Positions 1-5,378 of a stretch of DNA of 5,451 nucleotides are shown in pieces; the first letter of the stretch is position 1; every line of letters begins with the position of its first letter. A program made the translations under genes and the position numbers. Origin of the DNA: Candidatus Glassbacteria bacterium RIFCSPLOWO2_12_FULL_58_11. GTDB lineage: Bacteria > Gemmatimonadota > Glassbacteria > GWA2-58-10. The stretch covers positions 6,862-12,312 of the forward strand of contig MFIX01000098.1 of assembly GCA_001780825.1 (NCBI GenBank), in the 5' to 3' direction. Under the pieces are notes generated by a model. That model saw only the letters and a program-made list of their open reading frames with translations, was not told the DNA's origin and did no database searches.

Positions 1-775
1 ACAGGCCCTGCCCCAGCTCGCCCTCACGGTAAACTCCGCCAGCCGCGTAAATGATATCGCCGGGCCGGGCAAGCGACGCGGCGTGGCCGAAAGTCCCGAG
101 CGGCGTCTCCTGGGTCCCGGCTGCGCTGTCATTTCCCGAGGGCGCCACATAGAGCGAGCGTTCGCCAGCCGGCGCAAGCTCCAGCGCCAGGGTGGCGGTG
201 CTGGCTTCAAGGGATGGCTGTTCGGACGAGTTCGGCTCGTAGAAAAGCACGCGCAGGTCGATCTGCCGCGAGGGTTCGAGCGGGAATATGCTGGCCAGGA
301 TCAGGCTGCGCTCCGTATCCACGGTCATCTCCACGCCGTTGCTCCAGTAAGCCTCGCCTGCGAAGCGCCAGAACAGCAGGGGCCGGGCTTCCGGACCGAA
401 TTGTCCACTGTAGGCCAGTTCCACTCCGACCGCGCTCCAGGTGGGATAGACCTCGAGCCGGCCCGGGACCGGTAGAGCGGCCGAGCCGGTAATCGGTGTA
501 AGCCGGCCGCCGGCGATATCCAGCAGCAGCCGGACCGCGTCGGTCACAGTATAGCGCCCGTCACCGTCGTAATCCGCGCGCGGATCGCCCGGCATTTCGC
601 GAGCCATCCGCAGCAGATACAGCAAATCCTCGCGATCCACCCGGCTGTCCCGGTTCAGGTCCTCGCGGTATTGAGCGGCTGCCAGGAGCGGCGGTGCGCC
701 AATTTCATGGCCGGGGAGGAATAGCGGGAGGAATATGAATAGTGAAAGGATTCTCGCCGCCCTGCCGATATTCAT
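1..775 (-). CDS. Secreted protein with N-terminal dockerin-like repeats and the start of a parallel beta-helix (partial)
   Basis: The frame is open from an ATG at 775 down to the window edge, giving the first 258 residues; the stop and C-terminus lie outside. Residues 1 to about 30 form a signal peptide (Arg at 5 and 8, then a hydrophobic core ILSLFIFLPLFL). Two EF-hand-like calcium loops of dockerin type I style follow: D39-x-N41-x-D43 ending at D50, and D68-x-D70-x-D72-G ending at D79, each followed by a hydrophobic helix (LLYLLRMA, VRLLLDIAGG). Residues ~101-203 look like a beta-sandwich, possibly fibronectin III-like. From residue 208, YVAPSGNDSAAGT and GDIIYAAGGVYRE match the opening of DUF1565/right-handed beta-helix proteins, a fold common in polysaccharide lyases and other carbohydrate-active enzymes. 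Enzyme activity cannot be judged because the helix core is missing. No good Shine-Dalgarno precedes the ATG; an in-frame GTG two codons upstream is an alternative start. The gene is divergent from the small zinc-ribbon gene. Confidence 0.85.
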   Translation of the reverse strand, partial: MNIGRAARILSLFIFLPLFLPGHEIGAPPLLAAAQYREDLNRDSRVDREDLLYLLRMAREMPGDPRADYDGDGRYTVTDAVRLLLDIAGGRLTPITGSAALPVPGRLEVYPTWSAVGVELAYSGQFGPEARPLLFWRFAGEAYWSNGVEMTVDTERSLILASIFPLEPSRQIDLRVLFYEPNSSEQPSLEASTATLALELAPAGERSLYVAPSGNDSAAGTQETPLGTFGHAASLARPGDIIYAAGGVYREGELGQGL

Positions 776-860
776 TAGCACCGATTCTTGCCAATTGAGA
801 TAAAGGCCTAATTTCAATCCTGAAGGGTTGTTTAACGGACAGGCAGCGGAAAAATTCCTG

Positions 861-889
861 TTGACAGATTTTTCCATTTTTGGTACAAT
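861..889 (+). promoter_or_regulatory. Sigma-70-type promoter for the small zinc-ribbon gene
   Basis: A perfect -35 hexamer TTGACA (861-866) is separated by exactly 17 bases from TACAAT (884-889), one mismatch from the -10 consensus. Transcription would start near 895-897, leaving a leader of about 48 bases before the ATG at 944. The -35 lies inside nested inverted repeats (CTGT-tg-ACAG at 858-867, and GGAAAAA/TTTTTCC at 848-854/869-875), which could be a repressor site. Confidence 0.8.
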
Positions 890-943
890 CGCTCACTGTT
901 TGATGAATAAAATTTCAGTTACAGATAGACGGAGGTCTTTCAG

Positions 944-1075
944 ATGAAAGCTGAGCTGTCGAAGGGCATACGCTTCTCGCGCTGCCCGCGCTGCAATGCG
1001 GTGGTCAAGATCGGGCAAAACGATGATGTTGTCACCTGTGAAAAATGCCATACCAAAATAAAGATTAAGCGGTAG
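944..1075 (+). CDS. 43-residue zinc-ribbon protein
   Basis: This is a very short gene with full expression signals. A GGAGG Shine-Dalgarno at 931-935 sits 8 bases before the ATG, and the frame ends at TAG 1073-1075. The product is basic at both ends and carries two CxxC knuckles, C14-P-R-C17 and C32-E-K-C35, spaced 14 residues apart, as in a treble-clef or rubredoxin-like zinc ribbon; the end is lysine-rich (KIKIKR). Nothing else is present, so it is a free-standing ribbon that probably binds one zinc ion and perhaps nucleic acid or a protein partner. Function is unknown. It has its own promoter upstream and a strong terminator 35 bases downstream, so it forms a monocistronic unit of about 250 bases. 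The good ribosome binding site, the paired cysteines and the flanking signals make a chance ORF unlikely. Overlapping minus-strand frames here have no comparable support. Confidence 0.85.
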   Translation: MKAELSKGIRFSRCPRCNAVVKIGQNDDVVTCEKCHTKIKIKR

Positions 1076-1110
1076 CTTGTCCACGGCTAGCAGCGCCCCC
1101 TGATGTACCA

Positions 1111-1145
1111 AAGGCCGCATCCCTTGTCGGGATGCGGCCTTTTTT
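1111..1145 (+). terminator. Rho-independent terminator after the small zinc-ribbon gene
   Basis: A perfect 13-bp stem (AAGGCCGCATCCC at 1111-1123 pairing with 1129-1141) with the 5-base loop TTGTC is followed by a T run up to 1145. It lies between convergent genes. In the minus direction the hairpin is followed only by TTTGG, so it is a weaker but possible terminator for the operon whose last stop is at 1150-1152. Confidence 0.92.
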
Positions 1146-1149
1146 AGGC

Positions 1150-3180
1150 TTATCTGTCAGCCTGAGCCTGGCGCTCCTCCGGGCTTATCCCCTCCACGCC
1201 GGCAATCTTGAATTTCCCGCTCTTGAAATCCACCCAGACTTTGGCGCCCGAGGAGAAGGTCGTTTCCTGTACAGTGTAATCCCGGCTGAGGAAACGGTGG
1301 TTGGTCATTTCGTCCCAGCCCACGGCACGCTGGAGCCGGGCCGCCAGCAGCACCCTGTCGATCCGCTCCTGCTGCTCGGGCACGGGCAGCCCCATACCCG
1401 CCGCGGCGCCCCAGAGCAGGCCGTGAAGGTAGTCATCGCCGGCAACGTAGGTGCAGTCGTGGAAAGCGAGCTGCCAGAGCGGGATCGGCACCCCGACCAT
1501 CCGGCCCTCGGCATCCCGGCCATAGGCCACCTCGTGCGCCGAGCGGGTCCGCGCGGCCACCAGCCAGGGCACCACCCAGTCATTGTGGTGTTCGATAGTC
1601 AGCAGGATCCCTTTCTGGCGGAAATAGTCGAAGATCTCTCCCTCGGCCCGGCGGCTCTCATTGCGGGTCAACGGGTGGCGAGGATCGTAGCACTCCCAGT
1701 TGCAGACATAGTTGCCCAGCAGGTAATGCTGCGGCGCGGCGGTGTCCAGCAGGCCGCGCACCGCCGGGTAATCCGTGCGGCCGACCTCGAAATTGCGCCT
1801 CAGGAAACGCATGGCCCAGACCGGGCAGATCAGCGAGTTGACCCCGGCGCCCCAGGTGCTGCGGCGGATATACTTGCCGAGGCTGTTTTTCAGAGTCACT
1901 TCCTCATCGAACGAGGGCGAATCGAGAGCGATATCGCAGTAGTTATCAGTAGCCAGGCCGAATATGTAGCCCAGCGCCTTGACCTTGCGGGCCAGTGAAT
2001 CCAGGCCCTCGGGGCCCCCGGCATACATCATCGGCGGCATGATATCCGGGTACTCCTGGTCGTGGCCGTAGCGCTGCCAGCCGGTGAAACCGAGCGCCGC
2101 CCGGTCGTAGCCCACCTTGCGTTGGAACTCCTCCACCATTTCACCCACCCGATGGAACGAATTGTAAAGCTGCCACTGGAAATTGCGGTGGTCCTTGCGT
2201 GAGATCTGGGTCCTTAAGTTTATCCCCCCGCGCAGCTTCTCCACATTGGGGTTTTCCCGGTTCTTCTCGGCCAGGGTCTTGAGATATCCGAGCTTGCGGT
2301 AATATTCGCGGAAGTGCTTGATCAGGCTCACATAGCCGGCATCCTTTTCGAAATAGTAGCGGATCGTCCTGGGGTAGCTGAAAGCGCCCAGGCTGGGCCG
2401 CCACATAATCCGGTAGCAGGTTGGCTTGCCGGGCGTATGCCGTACATGGATAAAATTGTCCATCCGGCAATTATCATCCACAGTCGCCAGGAACCCGCTT
2501 TCCGGCTGCACCGCGCCGAAAAGCGCCATCCGCAGTCCGTAGATCAAACCGGCCTGATCCCATTCTTGGTGGTCCCACCAGTGCGTGGGATGCCCCATCA
2601 GCTCCCCGAACAGGTCGAAGCGCTGCGGGTCATCGAACTGGATCGGGTTGCAGACATCCTCGGCCTGCGTCCAGTTTCCCGGAATGAGGTAACCCTGCTC
2701 GTGCCCGAAAAACGAATAGCTGTCCGAGTTGAGGGGGACATCGTAAGGCCGGGGATAGATAATCCCCTTGATCTTGAACCGGTGGTCCTCCTCAAGCGGG
2801 GTAAGCTTGAATGTCAGCTCGTTGGAGGCTTGGTCGATACTGAAAAGAATCTCGAGTCGAAAATCCGCCAGCGTTACCAGCAGCGATTCCCGGCCCAGTT
2901 GAGTGACAACCTTCTTCTTCGAATCAGCCAGGCTAACCTCGTGAATCTGTCCCTGCTCCTCATAGACAAATTCCTTATCTCCCTCGCGGCTCATCCGCCA
3001 GGTGACCCCGGCGCTCAGGTGACGGACATCGAGGCTCAGCGTCGAGAGCTCGAGTGTCGCCTGCAAATCTTTGGATTCTATCTTATAGCTTTGCGCCGCG
3101 GCTGCGGACACAGAAGCCAAAAGGAATGAAACCAGCGGTAGATTAAAGCTTCTCAGCTTAAGCCGGTCTAATTTGAACAT
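1150..3180 (-). CDS. Secreted glycoside-hydrolase-like TIM-barrel protein (DUF5696/GH101-like)
   Basis: A 676-residue exported protein. Residues 1-30 are a signal peptide (KLDRLKLR, then a hydrophobic core, cleavage probably after SAAAA). Residues ~31-290 are strand-rich, as in the N-terminal beta-sandwich of large glycosidases. A TIM-barrel-like region runs from ~315 to ~600, containing LGFTGWQRYGHDQEYPDIMPP (about 363-383), a Gly/Leu-rich KALGYIFGLATDNY (401-414), ICPVWAMRFLRRNF (451-464), CYDPRHPLTR (497-506) and PLWQLAFHDC (567-576). These blocks resemble, from memory, the DUF5696 family, whose barrel is related to GH101 endo-alpha-N-acetylgalactosaminidases. By analogy D479 (GLLDTAAP) and E530 (LLTIEHHNDW) are candidate nucleophile and acid/base; this is inference. 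A short strand-rich tail (~635-661) closes the protein. The start is supported by GGAGGG at 3188-3193, 7 bases upstream. It lies 37 bases downstream of the epimerase gene, so the two are probably co-transcribed. The substrate is unknown; a non-catalytic relative is possible. Confidence 0.85.
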   Translation of the reverse strand: MFKLDRLKLRSFNLPLVSFLLASVSAAAAQSYKIESKDLQATLELSTLSLDVRHLSAGVTWRMSREGDKEFVYEEQGQIHEVSLADSKKKVVTQLGRESLLVTLADFRLEILFSIDQASNELTFKLTPLEEDHRFKIKGIIYPRPYDVPLNSDSYSFFGHEQGYLIPGNWTQAEDVCNPIQFDDPQRFDLFGELMGHPTHWWDHQEWDQAGLIYGLRMALFGAVQPESGFLATVDDNCRMDNFIHVRHTPGKPTCYRIMWRPSLGAFSYPRTIRYYFEKDAGYVSLIKHFREYYRKLGYLKTLAEKNRENPNVEKLRGGINLRTQISRKDHRNFQWQLYNSFHRVGEMVEEFQRKVGYDRAALGFTGWQRYGHDQEYPDIMPPMMYAGGPEGLDSLARKVKALGYIFGLATDNYCDIALDSPSFDEEVTLKNSLGKYIRRSTWGAGVNSLICPVWAMRFLRRNFEVGRTDYPAVRGLLDTAAPQHYLLGNYVCNWECYDPRHPLTRNESRRAEGEIFDYFRQKGILLTIEHHNDWVVPWLVAARTRSAHEVAYGRDAEGRMVGVPIPLWQLAFHDCTYVAGDDYLHGLLWGAAAGMGLPVPEQQERIDRVLLAARLQRAVGWDEMTNHRFLSRDYTVQETTFSSGAKVWVDFKSGKFKIAGVEGISPEERQAQADR

Positions 3181-3217
3181 ACTTTCGCCCTCCGGTCATA
3201 AAAGGTCGCAGTCCTGT

Positions 3218-4069
3218 CTAACGGATATATTTCCGCTCCAATGAGCGGATGAATTTTGCCCCTTCTTTCACCAGCACATCGCCGGAAGGAGCCAGGTCGC
3301 GCCAGATACAGGTGGCCTCGCGCATATTGTCCGAGACCTCGACAAAAGACTCGAGCGCCGCATTGCCCCGGTAGTTCAGCTCGCCCAGGGCGCGGAAGAT
3401 ACCCTCCCAATCCACCAGGCCGGTCCCCGGCACTCCGCGGTCATTTTCGCAGAGGTGGTAGTGGCAGAGCCTTTCCCCGGCGGTTTTAGTCGCCTGGTAG
3501 AAATCCTTTTCCTCGATATTCATGTGGTAGGTATCCAGGTGCACCGCGGCATTCGGCTCATCGATCATCTGCGTCAGCCGGACCGCCTGCTCTGCCGTGT
3601 TGACCAGGTAAGTCTCGTAACGGTTGACCGGCTCGAGCCCGACAGTCACTCCGAGGTCCCGGGCGTAGCGGCAGACCTCTTTCAGCCCGGCTGCCGAATA
3701 TTCCCACTCACGCCCGGTCGGGCGGGTGTCGCTTTTCTTGCCGATCGCCGAGTAGATCACCCCGCTGAAAGTAGTGCCGCCCATTTCCGCGGTCGCCCGG
3801 ACACAGTCCTTGAGGTAAGTCACGCCGTTTTTGCGGACCGCCGGATCGCTGGCGGTCAGGTCGGTTTTTTCGTTCAGCACGGTCGAGGTGCAGACCTTTA
3901 TCCCCACCCTTTGGCACTCCGCGCGGATCGCGGCCGGGTCGCAGAGGTCGAGCCGCATCAGCGGGATTTCGATCAGGTCCAGGCCCAGCCCGGCGCAGCG
4001 CTGGATCAGGCCGAGCTGCGAGTTGTTCCATTCCGGGGTCCAGGCATAAGCGTGCACGCCGAGGTTCAT
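3218..4069 (-). CDS. Sugar 3-epimerase of the D-psicose/D-tagatose 3-epimerase type
   Basis: A 283-residue cytoplasmic TIM-barrel enzyme of the xylose-isomerase-like (AP endonuclease 2) superfamily. Members of this branch interconvert ketohexoses at C3, for example D-fructose/D-psicose or D-tagatose/D-sorbose, using a divalent metal. The active site is complete: metal ligands E146 (GLEPVNRYE), D179 (HLDTYH), H205 (HYHLCEND) and E240 (AALESF), plus substrate residues E152, H182 and R211. The spacing matches the Agrobacterium enzyme (E152, D185, H211, E246; E158, H188, R217) with a constant offset of six. The length is normal for the family. An upstream in-frame ATG at 4120 would add 17 residues, but those codons include the Shine-Dalgarno itself, so 4069 is preferred. 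The gene is followed 37 bases later by the secreted hydrolase gene. Related enzymes include L-ribulose 3-epimerase and hydroxypyruvate isomerase, so the exact sugar is uncertain. Confidence 0.93.
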   Translation of the reverse strand: MNLGVHAYAWTPEWNNSQLGLIQRCAGLGLDLIEIPLMRLDLCDPAAIRAECQRVGIKVCTSTVLNEKTDLTASDPAVRKNGVTYLKDCVRATAEMGGTTFSGVIYSAIGKKSDTRPTGREWEYSAAGLKEVCRYARDLGVTVGLEPVNRYETYLVNTAEQAVRLTQMIDEPNAAVHLDTYHMNIEEKDFYQATKTAGERLCHYHLCENDRGVPGTGLVDWEGIFRALGELNYRGNAALESFVEVSDNMREATCIWRDLAPSGDVLVKEGAKFIRSLERKYIR

Positions 4070-4075
4070 CTTCTT

Positions 4076-4080
4076 CCTCC
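4076..4080 (-). promoter_or_regulatory. Ribosome binding site that fixes the epimerase start
   Basis: On the minus strand AAGGAGGAAGAAG directly precedes the ATG at 4069, placing GGAGG six bases upstream. This near-ideal site argues for the 283-residue protein and against the longer frame starting at 4120. Confidence 0.88.
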
Positions 4081-4304
4081 TTCCGCCCGGGGAATCGAGT
4101 TTTCTAATAGTTGTTGGCAAAAATAAAATAAGCCCTTCATAGCGGAGGCGAAAGGCTGTTTGAAGAGCGAAAACGGGCCGGGCTCAAAATTTTTTAGCTT
4201 CATAAAGGAGCGTTGATAAATCTCCATGTACCATAAAATTCAAAACCAGTAAACAGATAGCGCAGGTTGACTTGGTTTAATTGTTTAAATTTCAAGGAAT
4301 TACC

Positions 4305-4332
4305 GTAGGGGCGACGCATGCGTCGCCCCTAC
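4305..4332. repeat. Perfect 28-bp palindrome, probably a dispersed repeat
   Basis: The left arm GTAGGGGCGACGCA (4305-4318) is followed with no spacer by its exact reverse complement (4319-4332). The element is GC-rich in an AT-rich surround and has no T run, so it does not look like a terminator. Near-identical GGGGCGAC/GTCGCCCC palindromes occur as repeats in many environmental bacterial genomes (recollection, not searched), so a REP- or MITE-like mobile palindrome is the best guess. Its pairing stops abruptly at both ends, and no target-site duplication is evident. Confidence 0.85.
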
Positions 4333-4384
4333 AAACCATGTTTATTACCTGGATGCGCGATTATTTCAACGCGCTTATAACATC

Positions 4385-4413
4385 TTGACTTTTTCCAGGA
4401 TGGGGCCGATATT
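4385..4413 (+). promoter_or_regulatory. Possible promoter of the toxin-antitoxin operon
   Basis: TTGACT (4385-4390) matches five of six -35 bases; 17 bases later GATATT (4408-4413) matches four of six -10 bases. Transcription from it would begin near 4420, at the first TGTACA site, so a bound antitoxin would block initiation. TATTAA at 4410-4415 with a 19-base spacer is an alternative -10. Confidence 0.4.
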
Positions 4414-4422
4414 AATGTATTC

Positions 4423-4455
4423 TGTACAATTTGGTAAGTTTGTACACTTTGTACT
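4423..4455 (+). promoter_or_regulatory. Cluster of three TGTACA-type operator sites
   Basis: TGTACA occurs at 4423-4428 and 4441-4446, with a third copy, TGTACT, at 4450-4455. The second and third are embedded in a 9-base direct repeat of TTTGTAC (4439-4445, 4448-4454). TGTACA is the known core recognised by YefM in the yefM-yoeB operator. Its presence, repeated, just upstream of a Phd/YefM-type antitoxin gene suggests autoregulation by the antitoxin or toxin-antitoxin complex. The motif itself is seen; binding is inferred. Confidence 0.65.
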
Positions 4456-4490
4456 AATTTAAAAGCATCTTCCGAAAGGAAGGGGCGCTC

Positions 4491-4745
4491 ATGACAACAA
4501 TCACTGCATCCAGAACGCGCATTCCGCGAAGCATTTTTGCCAGGGTGGTCCATGAAGGCGAGCGGGTTAAAATAACAAAATATGATGAAGAAGTATACCT
4601 GATCTCCAAGGCCGACATGGAGCTGCTCCGGGCGGTCGAGGACTCCGCGGATCTCCAGCAGGCTGAGGAAATCCGGGAGCGCATTAGAAAGGGTGAGGAA
4701 AAAGCCGCACCCTGGGGGGCGACTAAAAGAGAACTCGGTCTATGA
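4491..4745 (+). CDS. Phd/YefM-type antitoxin
   Basis: An 84-residue protein with the usual antitoxin layout. The N-terminal half (about 1-50) has the Phd/YefM pattern: ITASRTRIPRSIFARVVHEG followed by ERVKITKYDEEVYLISKADMELL, that is a short helix, a beta-hairpin with VxI and VYLIS strands, and a helix. This fold dimerises and binds the operator. The charged C-terminal part (51-84, rich in E, R and K, with PWG near 74-76) would wrap around and neutralise the toxin. The start is supported by a purine-rich AAGGAAGGGG stretch ending 4 bases before the GCTC that precedes the ATG. The TGA stop overlaps the toxin ATG as ATGA (4742-4745), the standard translational coupling in such operons. The TGTACA cluster upstream fits autoregulation. 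The frame is intact, in contrast to its partner. Confidence 0.88.
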   Translation: MTTITASRTRIPRSIFARVVHEGERVKITKYDEEVYLISKADMELLRAVEDSADLQQAEEIRERIRKGEEKAAPWGATKRELGL

Positions 4746-5020
4746 ATTACCGGGTTTTGATCTCGGAGACCGCGCAAAAGTTTTTAAGCTCGCTGACAAG
4801 CAAAAGCCGTGGAATAATCGGCCGAAAGATAGATGATCTGGCGGGGAATCCCCGCCCGCACGGCTATGAGCCGATAAAAGGCGCTTCCGGGTACTACCGT
4901 ATACGCTAGGGCATTTACAGGATTTTTTACACTATCCAGGATGATATCTTATTAGTGACAGTCATACTCATCGCTACCCGGGATAAGATTTACAAAATTG
5001 CCGGCCGACTGAACGAATAG
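4742..5020 (+). pseudogene. RelE/ParE-family toxin interrupted by an in-frame TAG
   Basis: Starting at the ATG overlapping the antitoxin stop, the frame reads 55 residues (MNYRVLISETAQKFLSSL, later NPRPHGYEPIKG and GYYRIR) and then meets TAG at 4907-4909. The same frame continues for 36 sense codons to TAG 5018-5020: GIYRIFYTIQDDILLVTV then ATRDKIYKI. Together this is a normal RelE-type toxin of 91 residues plus the stopped codon, with the typical fold order: helix pair, linker NPRP, the YRIRxGxYRIxY strand pair and a C-terminal strand with R and Y. Intact relatives act as ribosome-dependent mRNA endonucleases (RelE) or gyrase inhibitors (ParE). The stop falls where relatives have Val (RVGDYRI), so the truncated product lacks the core strands and should be inactive. 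Two compensating single-base indels (a lost G before TAG, a gained T in ATTT) would restore VGHYRIF. Recent inactivation, a sequence error or readthrough are all possible; TAG is used as a normal stop elsewhere here. Confidence 0.85.
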
Positions 5021-5069
5021 CTGAGTATTTTATTATTAGATACATTCTTCTATCGGGGAGGGAAAGATC

Positions 5070-5282
5070 ATGCCGATCTACGAGTACCGGTGCAAGTCCT
5101 GCGGCAAGGTGATCGAGGTCCTGGAGTCCAGCGCCGCGGATGGCAAGCACGTCTGTCCGAAGTGCGGGAACAGCCGGATGGAGCGGATTTTCTCGGCTTT
5201 CGGGGTGGAGGTGGCCAGTCCGGCCTCGAAAAGCCCCTGCGGCGAGGGTTCCTGCGGCGGCGGGAGCTGCCCGTACGCCTGA
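5070..5282 (+). CDS. FmdB-family zinc-ribbon protein
   Basis: A 70-residue protein opening with MPIYEYRCKSCGK, the signature of the FmdB family (putative regulatory, zinc-ribbon domain). C8-x-x-C11 and C29-P-K-C32 form the zinc site, followed by ERIFSAFGVEV, and the tail is Gly/Cys-rich (C57, C62, C67: CGEGSCGGGSC). Family members were first linked to formamidase and amidase regulation, but most have no proven role. The length is normal. GGAGG at 5057-5061 lies 8 bases before the ATG. It follows the toxin remnant by 49 bases; an AT-rich stretch (5027-5050) may hold its own promoter but no clear hexamer pair is visible. A strong terminator follows at 5344, so the gene closes its transcription unit. 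An overlapping plus-strand frame at 5090-5302 is a shadow. Confidence 0.93.
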   Translation: MPIYEYRCKSCGKVIEVLESSAADGKHVCPKCGNSRMERIFSAFGVEVASPASKSPCGEGSCGGGSCPYA

Positions 5283-5343
5283 GCCGTATTGGGTGGGGAT
5301 AGCAGGGTAATGCAGGGTCAGGAAAGTTTCGGGATAAATTAAG

Positions 5344-5378
5344 CAGGGCTGCCTTTTTCCAGGCAGCCCTGTTTGTTT
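5344..5378 (+). terminator. Rho-independent terminator after the FmdB-family gene
   Basis: CAGGGCTGCCT (5344-5354) pairs perfectly with 5361-5371 around a 6-base TTTTCC loop, followed by TTTGTTT (5372-5378). Three weaker outer pairs (5341-5343 with 5372-5374, one G-T) can lengthen the stem. On the minus strand the hairpin is followed by CTTAATTT, so weak bidirectional use is possible. Confidence 0.9.

Larger units (their letters stand above)
4082..4490. other. Intergenic region between divergent operons
   Basis: About 400 bases without a convincing gene on either strand. The part from 4110 to 4300 is AT-rich with A and T runs, which would fit promoter DNA for the minus-strand epimerase operon, but I find no hexamer pair good enough to call. 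The stretch holds the 28-bp palindrome at 4305-4332, and its right end carries the promoter and operator of the toxin-antitoxin operon. A 16-codon frame at 4338-4388 lacks a ribosome binding site and is not credible. Confidence 0.6.

Noticed and set aside
83..475. 130-residue plus-strand frame
   Set aside because: Overlaps the coherent minus-strand dockerin/beta-helix frame; composition is Arg/Gly-rich with no domain.
705..1120. Two minus-strand frames of 63 and 75 residues
   Set aside because: They run antisense across the promoter, the zinc-ribbon gene and the start of the secreted gene, with no ribosome binding site.
1132..1998. 288-residue plus-strand frame over the secreted hydrolase gene
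   Set aside because: It is the antisense shadow of a minus-strand gene that has a signal peptide, a Shine-Dalgarno and family blocks; it begins inside the terminator hairpin and has no recognisable domain.
2314..3129. 271-residue plus-strand frame
   Set aside because: Antisense shadow of the N-terminal half of the secreted hydrolase, a common artefact of GC-rich codon usage; no ribosome binding site or family motif.
3455..4126. 223-residue plus-strand frame
   Set aside because: Antisense shadow of the epimerase gene, whose catalytic residues are all present on the other strand.
4355..4374. GCGCG / CGCGC inverted repeat with a 10-base loop
   Set aside because: Only five base pairs with a large loop and no T run; too weak to call a structure.
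4338..4388. 16-codon plus-strand frame after the palindrome (MFITWMRDYFNALITS)
   Set aside because: No ribosome binding site, and the palindrome lies directly upstream; length is within chance expectation.
4907..4909. Amber recoding (genome-wide reassignment of TAG)
   Set aside because: TAG is the natural end of the zinc-ribbon gene at 1073-1075 and of the toxin frame at 5018-5020, so genome-wide reassignment is unlikely.
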